A stretch of DNA of 5,500 bases from Vibrio sp. (GTDB lineage Bacteria; Pseudomonadota; Gammaproteobacteria; Enterobacterales; Vibrionaceae), in the NCBI GenBank assembly GCA_007124475.1, contig SLFB01000255.1:1-5500 (forward strand). Reading direction: 5' to 3'. Below the pieces are notes generated by a model that was given only the letters and a program-made list of their open reading frames with translations, had not been told where the DNA came from and made no database searches. This document shows, piece by piece, positions 1 through 3,663 of the stretch. The position numbers and the translations under genes are program-made. Every line of letters starts with the position of its first letter. Within the stretch, counting starts at the first letter, position 1.

Positions 1-56
1 CTCATGGTAAGTGTTCACTCACTATCTTGCTAGCACTTCAAGTTATCTAGCTGAAA

Positions 57-383
57 TTATTCTTCTGCTTCGACTACCTCAGGTTTCTCTGTTCGCCGTG
101 CATCGGGTTTGTGGCGCAATTTATTGAGCTGACGTTCTAATTTTTGTTCTACCTCATTAATTGCAGCGTAAAGATCTTCATGAATCGCTGAAGCAACAAG
201 TTGTCCTTTGGGAACAGTTACGGTTGCTTCAAATTTTTTCTGTTTATTGGGTTGCTCACTAAAGCTTGCTTGGCAACCTGTGATGTCGACTTGCCATTTT
301 TCAAGCTTCTTAAATTTACTCTCAATATAGTTGCGGATTGCAGAGGTGACTTCAATGTTTTTGCCAGTAATATTCATTTGCAT
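57..383 (-). CDS. raiA: Ribosome-associated inhibitor A (hibernation factor, HPF/YfiA family)
   Basis: RaiA binds the 30S decoding centre in cold shock or stationary phase, blocks A- and P-site tRNA binding and keeps 70S ribosomes idle; it acts in the cytoplasm. The 108-residue product starts MQMNITGKNIEVTSAIR, has the LEKWQ stretch, a VPKGQLVAS strand and the family-typical HEDLYAAINEVEQKLERQLNKLRHK helix. It ends in a tail closing with acidic EVVEAEE, which marks RaiA rather than the shorter tail-less HPF (E. coli RaiA is 113 residues). A start 21 bases further upstream (ATG at 404) is possible. I chose the ATG at 383 because AGAGGAA (391-397 on the minus strand) sits 7 bases before it and because the homologues begin with this methionine pair. 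A third ATG lies two codons in (377). It shares the bamD strand but lies 427 bases downstream of it and probably has its own promoters. Identity is very secure; the start is fairly secure. Confidence 0.94.
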   Translation of the reverse strand: MQMNITGKNIEVTSAIRNYIESKFKKLEKWQVDITGCQASFSEQPNKQKKFEATVTVPKGQLVASAIHEDLYAAINEVEQKLERQLNKLRHKPDARRTEKPEVVEAEE

Positions 384-424
384 AGTGTTTTTCCTCTGTG
401 ACATCCCTTATGGGTTAAACTCAG

Positions 425-467
425 ATTACAGGTTTATAGAGAAAATAACGTGATCTTGGTCATGTTT
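425..467 (-). promoter_or_regulatory. Probable raiA promoter with CRP-like site
   Basis: Seen on the minus strand: a 22-base CRP-like element at 446-467 with half-sites CATGA and TCACG around a 6-base centre and the flanking A/T runs of the CRP consensus (about 16 of 22 matches; the TCACG half is the better one). TGTAAT at 425-430 is a 5-of-6 match to a -10 hexamer. A start near 415-418 would put the CRP centre (456.5) at about -38 to -41, the class II arrangement where CRP replaces a weak -35. An alternative -10, TATAAA at 433-438, fits this geometry less well. CRP activation of a hibernation factor under carbon limitation is biologically sensible, but this is inferred. Confidence 0.42.
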
Positions 468-494
468 TTTTCTGGTGTTTTGATGGCAAGAAAC

Positions 495-516
495 AAACGT
501 GATCTTTCGCAAAGAG
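495..516 (-). promoter_or_regulatory. Second CRP-like half-site upstream of raiA
   Basis: The 11-mer AACGTGATCTT (496-506, plus-strand reading) is an exact copy of the core of the proximal CRP-like site, 49 bases further upstream. On the minus strand it reads AAGATCACGTT, nearly matching one half of the CRP consensus. The partner half (TTTGC in place of TGTGA) is poor. It may be an auxiliary CRP site or chance. Confidence 0.25.
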
Positions 517-664
517 TGGAGGTTAAGTTGGCTAAAATGCTTGTGATAACGGAAATAAACGCTAAATTCTATAGAGCGACTGCTGAAAATTATGCCCATT
601 TTTAGGGATATTTATCGTCTTAAACATGCTTCGCTCGTTCCACCTGAATGAACACACCTAAGTT

Positions 665-694
665 TTTATAATCTCTAATCTTTTATACAGTCAA
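665..694 (-). promoter_or_regulatory. Sigma-70-like promoter in the bamD–raiA gap
   Basis: On the minus strand, TTGACT (689-694, 5 of 6 to the -35 consensus) is followed after 18 bases by TATAAA (665-670, 5 of 6 to the -10 consensus). The surroundings are A/T rich. Transcription would start near 658 and run toward raiA, giving it a leader of about 275 bases, or producing a separate small RNA. The match is good for a by-eye search, but A/T-rich intergenic DNA yields such matches by chance. Confidence 0.42.
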
Positions 695-746
695 ACAAGT
701 TTTCGTTTTATATGGGCCAACAACTTGGTGTTGCTGGTAAGTGGCA

Positions 747-783
747 AGCGGATCCCATTGGTATTGAACCAATTGGATCCGCT
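747..783 (-). terminator. Strong inverted repeat after bamD, possible transcript 3' end
   Basis: Arms 747-762 and 768-783 are complementary at 15 of 16 positions (one mismatch, 756/774) around a 5-base loop; each arm contains AGCGGATCC or its complement. It begins 28 bases past the bamD stop on the transcribed strand, where a terminator or a 3'-end-protecting hairpin would lie. There is no T-run after it on either strand (minus strand continues TTGCCACTTACC), so it is not a canonical intrinsic terminator. A role in mRNA stability or in a trimmed 3' end is equally plausible. Confidence 0.45.
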
Positions 784-810
784 GTAGGTTGGTCTTTGGT
801 GATGGATTAA

Positions 811-1569
811 TTAATGATTGGTGAATACCGGGTGAGTGGCGGTAGCTGGTGGATTTAATGCCATCAATTGCTTCGTTCGCTCAGCGGCGTCCGTTAAACC
901 TAGCTGTTGATAAGCTTTCAATTGAATAGATAAGGACTCTCTTGCAGCTTCAGTACCGGGATAGGTTTTTTGCAACTCTTGAGCTCGATTAATTGCAGCA
1001 ACCCAAGCCTCGCGGCGCAGATAAAAATCAGCGGTGGCTAGGTCGTGTTCTGCTAAACGATTTTTTAAGGCAATCATTCGTTGTTGAGCATCGTTGGCAT
1101 AAACACTGGTTGGGTAGCGTTCGAGTAAGCGTTTAAAGTCGTTGAAGGCCGCTTTGGCTGGCTCTGGATCGCGATCACTACGATTTATTCTAAATAAGTC
1201 ATGCATAAAATTACGGTCTTGAGCCATGTGAGTCAGGCCGCGCATGTAGAGAATCCAATCCATTTTCTCATGGGTCGGATTGAGGCGAATGAAACGTTCT
1301 ATTGTCGCCAAACCTAACGCGAGATCGTCATTTTTGTAGTAAGCATAAATTAAATCCAGTTGTACTTGATCAGAATAAGCACCAAATGGATAACGAGAGT
1401 CTAGCGTTTCTAGCTTTTCTATTGCGGTTAACCAGTTGCCGCTTTGTAATGAAACCTGTGCATCACTGTACAATTCTGCCGGTGGAACATCAGGGACGAC
1501 TTGCTCTTTGCTCGAACAGCCAACTAATAACGTTAATGCGAGCAAGCCTGATAAAGTTTGGTATTTCAT
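811..1569 (-). CDS. bamD: Outer-membrane assembly lipoprotein BamD
   Basis: BamD is the essential lipoprotein of the BAM complex; with BamA it recognises and inserts beta-barrel proteins at the periplasmic face of the outer membrane. The 252-residue product (E. coli 245) has a signal peptide with lipobox LVGC. Cys18 is the predicted lipidated residue and Ser follows it, which fits outer-membrane sorting. The rest is TPR-type helical repeats with strong family blocks: LDSRYPFGAYSDQVQLDLIY (about 57-75), FIRLNPTH (93-100), SDRDPEPAKAAFNDF (131-145) and REAWVAAINRAQ (186-197). I chose the ATG at 1569 because it puts the signal peptide at the N-terminus. An in-frame TTG at 1605 would add 12 charged residues. 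AAGGAA lies about 13 bases before the ATG, a slightly long spacing. The gene is divergent from rluD, as in E. coli, and a sigma-E-like promoter lies upstream. Confidence 0.96.
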   Translation of the reverse strand: MKYQTLSGLLALTLLVGCSSKEQVVPDVPPAELYSDAQVSLQSGNWLTAIEKLETLDSRYPFGAYSDQVQLDLIYAYYKNDDLALGLATIERFIRLNPTHEKMDWILYMRGLTHMAQDRNFMHDLFRINRSDRDPEPAKAAFNDFKRLLERYPTSVYANDAQQRMIALKNRLAEHDLATADFYLRREAWVAAINRAQELQKTYPGTEAARESLSIQLKAYQQLGLTDAAERTKQLMALNPPATATHPVFTNH

Positions 1570-1634
1570 GTCTGGTTTTAGTTCCTTGCAATAAAGCTTC
1601 TTCAATGAAGCGGGGTCGCTCCGTAAATCGTTTC

Positions 1635-1654
1635 GTTACTTTCGTATCAGTAAC
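1635..1654. repeat. Small inverted repeat in the bamD/rluD divergent region
   Basis: GTTACT (1635-1640) and AGTAAC (1649-1654) are perfect inverted copies separated by 8 bases. The element sits near the middle of the divergent region, just upstream of TACAAT (1658-1663), a possible -10 hexamer for rluD. The symmetry and position would suit a dimeric regulator's operator, but six-base arms are short and I recognise no known consensus. Confidence 0.25.
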
Positions 1655-1692
1655 AGCTACAATGAATCTATATTTTTCCACACTAGTGGCTA

Positions 1693-1720
1693 TTAGTCCC
1701 ACGGTTTTTAAAAAAGTTCG
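1693..1720 (-). promoter_or_regulatory. Sigma-E-like promoter for bamD
   Basis: On the minus strand CGAACTT (1714-1720) matches the sigma-E -35 consensus GGAACTT at 6 of 7 positions. After a 15-base spacer with T and A runs comes GACTAA (1693-1698), 5 of 6 to the -10 consensus GTCTAA. This would start bamD mRNA near 1686, with a leader of about 115 bases. BAM-complex genes, including bamD (yfiO), are known sigma-E targets in E. coli, which supports the reading. The element overlaps the DNA just before the rluD start codon. It was found by eye and not tested. Confidence 0.42.
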
Positions 1721-1722
1721 AT

Positions 1723-2697
1723 ATGGCTCAGCAGATTGAATTAACTCAAACAGTAAAAGAAAGTCAACTTGGTCAGCGTTTAGACCAAGCCGTTGCCGAA
1801 TTATTTACCGATTTTTCGCGTTCACGCCTTAAAGAGTGGTTATTAGACGGTAAAATCACAGTTAATGGAAGTGTGATCACTAAACCTAGAACGAAAGTGA
1901 TGGGCGGTGAGTGTATTACCGTTCTTGCCGAATTAGAAGATGAACAACGCTGGGAAGCGCAAGATATCCCATTGGATATTGTTTATGAAGATGATGATAT
2001 TATTGTTATCAATAAGCCGCGAGATTTTGTGGTTCACCCAGGGGCAGGTACACCGGATGGAACGGTATTAAATGCGTTACTTTTCCATTATCCAGCCATT
2101 GCAGAAGTGCCGCGTGCTGGTATTGTCCATCGTCTTGATAAAGATACCACGGGATTGATGGTTGTTGCTAAGACAGTACCTGCTCAAACCCGTTTGGTGA
2201 GAGATTTGCAAAAACGCAACATTACTCGTGAATACGAAGCTATTGCAATTGGTAAGATGACCGCTGGAGGTATGATTGATAAGCCTATCGGTCGTCATGC
2301 CACCAAACGTACGTTAATGGCAGTAAATCAAATGGGCAAGCCAGCGGTAACCCATTATCGTGTTGCAGAGCATTTCCGTGAACATACTCGGATTCGGTTG
2401 CGTTTAGAAACCGGACGTACCCACCAGATTAGGGTTCATATGGCTTACTTGCAGCATCCTTTACTTGGTGATAGTGCTTATGGTGGCCGCGCTCGCATTC
2501 CCAAAGGTGCAACGCAAGAGCTAACGGATATGATTCGCGGGTTTGATCGCCAGGCGTTACATGCAGTGATGCTGAAGTTCGCTCACCCTGTGACAGGTGA
2601 AGAGTTAGAGTTTCATGCTCCGGTTCCAGAAGATATGATCATCATGGCTGAAGCGCTGCGTGAGGATGCTAAGCTTAACTATTCACAAGAATATTAG
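1723..2697 (+). CDS. rluD: 23S rRNA pseudouridine(1911/1915/1917) synthase
   Basis: RluD isomerises three uridines in helix 69 of 23S rRNA to pseudouridine, a modification important for subunit association and translation termination. The 324-residue product (E. coli 326) has an N-terminal S4 RNA-binding domain (about 18-77, with GQRLDQAVAELF and SRSRLKEWLLDGKITVNG). The RluA-type catalytic domain follows: NKPRDFVVHPGAG (97-109) and the catalytic motif GIVHRLDKDTTGL with Asp139, the same number as the E. coli catalytic residue. Further on are the family motifs KPAVTHYR and LETGRTHQIRVHMA. The start matches the E. coli N-terminus (MAQ...LTQTV). No Shine-Dalgarno sequence is visible: the start codon is preceded by a T/A-rich stretch, so initiation may rely on an unstructured A-rich leader. 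pgeF follows after 11 bases. A likely rluD promoter is not clear; TACAAT at 1658-1663 and TATATT at 1669-1674 are -10 candidates without good -35 partners. Confidence 0.97.
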   Translation: MAQQIELTQTVKESQLGQRLDQAVAELFTDFSRSRLKEWLLDGKITVNGSVITKPRTKVMGGECITVLAELEDEQRWEAQDIPLDIVYEDDDIIVINKPRDFVVHPGAGTPDGTVLNALLFHYPAIAEVPRAGIVHRLDKDTTGLMVVAKTVPAQTRLVRDLQKRNITREYEAIAIGKMTAGGMIDKPIGRHATKRTLMAVNQMGKPAVTHYRVAEHFREHTRIRLRLETGRTHQIRVHMAYLQHPLLGDSAYGGRARIPKGATQELTDMIRGFDRQALHAVMLKFAHPVTGEELEFHAPVPEDMIIMAEALREDAKLNYSQEY

Positions 2698-2699
2698 GA
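2696..2699 (+). promoter_or_regulatory. pgeF ribosome binding site overlapping the rluD stop
   Basis: AGGA at 2696-2699 overlaps the last two bases of the rluD TAG stop (2695-2697) and lies 9 bases before the pgeF ATG. The arrangement implies one transcript and suggests that ribosomes finishing rluD help initiation at pgeF. Confidence 0.6.
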
Positions 2700-2708
2700 T
2701 AGTCAATC

Positions 2709-3443
2709 ATGTCGCTTATCATCCCTAATTGGCCGGCGCCTAAGCAAATTAAAGCTTTTAATTCAACCCGTGAAGGGGGCTACTCTATGGCCCCATTTTC
2801 TGGTTTGAACTTAGGAATGCATGTCGGGGATGATCCTCTGGTGGTTGCTCGCAATCGCCAGTGGTTAATGCAGCATGCGAATATGCCGTCATCACCGATA
2901 TGGCTTAATCAAACACATTCCACTCGGGTTATTCAAGTGACCAAGCCGAGCGACAATGTGCTTGATGCCGATGGTGTAATAACCTCAGCCGCTGGAGTGG
3001 TTTGCTCTGCGATGACCGCTGATTGTTTACCCGTTCTCATTACTAACTGCCAAGGTAACCAAGTTGCCGCAGTACATGCAGGATGGAGAGGATTAGCCGC
3101 AGGGATTATCGAAAATGCGCTTGAGTATTTTAGCGATGATGTTTTGGTGTGGCTCGGCCCTGCCATTGGTGCCCAAGCCTTTGAAGTGGGGCAAGAGGTC
3201 AAAGATACATTCTGTGCTGATGATGTTCGTGCTCAGCAGGCTTTCCAGCCGCTAGGCAAAGATGGTAAATGGTTAGCCAATCTAGCTTTGCTTGCTCAAT
3301 TACGCCTAGCTAAAATAGGGATTGATCAGGTTTATCATAGCCATTTATGTACCTTTCAAAATCCGCAACAATTCTATTCTTATCGCCGCGATGGTGTGAC
3401 CGGTAGACAAGCGAGTTTTATCTGGATTGATCCTAGTACATAA
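2709..3443 (+). CDS. pgeF: Peptidoglycan editing factor / YfiH-family multicopper-like protein
   Basis: This is a YfiH (DUF152, LACC1-like) protein. E. coli PgeF limits misincorporation of serine for alanine in the peptidoglycan stem peptide; family members have also been reported to have purine nucleoside phosphorylase, adenosine deaminase and laccase-like activities, so the in vivo reaction is not certain. The 244-residue length matches E. coli (243). The three conserved metal-site residues are visible: His70 in WLNQTH, Cys106 in MTADCLPVL and His123 in AAVHAGWRGL. WLGPAIG (148-154), AFEVG and the C-terminal FYSYRRDGVTGRQASFIW are also family signatures. There is no signal peptide, so the protein is cytoplasmic. 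It probably shares a transcript with rluD. A hairpin spans its stop codon and may mark the operon end. Identity of the family is secure; the reaction is known only from relatives. Confidence 0.95.
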   Translation: MSLIIPNWPAPKQIKAFNSTREGGYSMAPFSGLNLGMHVGDDPLVVARNRQWLMQHANMPSSPIWLNQTHSTRVIQVTKPSDNVLDADGVITSAAGVVCSAMTADCLPVLITNCQGNQVAAVHAGWRGLAAGIIENALEYFSDDVLVWLGPAIGAQAFEVGQEVKDTFCADDVRAQQAFQPLGKDGKWLANLALLAQLRLAKIGIDQVYHSHLCTFQNPQQFYSYRRDGVTGRQASFIWIDPST

Positions 3444-3468
3444 AGCGAATTTCACGTTTGTATGTACT
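3435..3468 (+). terminator. Hairpin spanning the pgeF stop codon
   Basis: AGTACATA (3435-3442) and TATGTACT (3461-3468) form a perfect 8-bp stem. Inside it 3443-3447 can pair with 3455-3459 (one G·U) with base 3460 bulged, leaving a 7-base loop. The TAA stop (3441-3443) lies within the 5' arm. No T-run follows directly; the nearest is TTTTT at 3496-3500, too far for a standard intrinsic terminator. It could stabilise the 3' end of the rluD-pgeF mRNA or take part in weak termination before clpB. Confidence 0.4.
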
Positions 3469-3588
3469 GATAGATTGCTGGAAGTCTTCCCGTCCTTTTT
3501 CTGGTTTTAATATTAAGATCCTCTATTTAGCAGAATCTTGAACGCCTTAATATGTCTGCTGTATTTATCACAAACTTACCCTCGATGA

Positions 3589-3617
3589 CTTGAAATTAGC
3601 TTATCTCGTAACCATGT
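3589..3617 (+). promoter_or_regulatory. Sigma-32 (heat-shock) promoter for clpB
   Basis: CTTGAAA (3589-3595) is an exact match to the sigma-32 -35 core. After 14 bases AACCATGT (3610-3617) matches the -10 consensus CCCCATNT with two mismatches. The expected start near 3623 gives a leader of about 40 bases before the clpB ATG. clpB is a sigma-32 gene in E. coli and other gammaproteobacteria, so sequence and expectation agree. A second CTTGAA at 3537-3542 with a weaker -10 (CTGTATTT, 3559-3566) could be an upstream heat-shock promoter. Confidence 0.72.
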
Positions 3618-3651
3618 TGCACAGTGTCATGAATTTCTTTTTGATGAGATT

Positions 3652-3658
3652 AGGAAGG
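3652..3658 (+). promoter_or_regulatory. clpB ribosome binding site
   Basis: AGGAAGG ends five bases before the ATG at 3664 and is followed by TGG, giving a strong purine-rich Shine-Dalgarno region. It settles the clpB start, which also matches the conserved N-terminus MRLDR. Confidence 0.75.
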
Positions 3659-3663
3659 TGGTT

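Larger units (their letters stand above)
384..810. other. Long bamD–raiA intergenic region
   Basis: This 427-base A+T-rich gap lies between two genes on the same strand and is long for a compact bacterial genome. From the bamD side it holds a 16-position inverted repeat (747-783), a sigma-70-like promoter (665-694), two copies of AACGTGATCTT resembling CRP half-sites (447-457 and 496-506), and the raiA -10 candidate and ribosome binding site. I see no convincing protein-coding gene: the ORFs on both strands are about 20 codons and lack a good ribosome binding site. A small RNA or a long raiA leader beginning near 658 is possible but not shown by sequence alone. Confidence 0.6.

Noticed and set aside
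1..56. Possible start of a leader peptide or gene downstream of raiA (ATG at 5-3, minus strand), since pheL-pheA follows raiA in E. coli
   Set aside because: Only the start codon and two bases are inside the window and no clear ribosome binding site is seen, so nothing can be supported.
562..627. A 21-codon minus-strand ORF (starts MFKTINIPKN) in the possible raiA leader
   Set aside because: Too short to judge, the only ribosome-binding-like AGGTG is 13 bases from the ATG, and no family is recognised. It could be a leader peptide only if the upstream promoter proves real.
592..651. A 19-codon plus-strand ORF (starts MPIFRDIYRL)
   Set aside because: No Shine-Dalgarno sequence, no good promoter, and it overlaps the equally short ORF on the other strand.
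1570..1605. N-terminal extension of BamD from an in-frame TTG
   Set aside because: It would place 12 mostly charged residues before the lipoprotein signal peptide; the ATG at 1569 gives a normal signal peptide.
1302..1739. A 145-codon plus-strand open frame opposite bamD running into the rluD start
   Set aside because: It is antisense to the well-supported BamD frame, has no family resemblance, and its composition looks like reverse-strand shadow.
3480..3500. GGAAGTCTTCC followed five bases later by TTTTT as an intrinsic terminator after pgeF
   Set aside because: The stem is only 4 bp with a 3-base loop and the T-run is not adjacent, so it is too weak to call.
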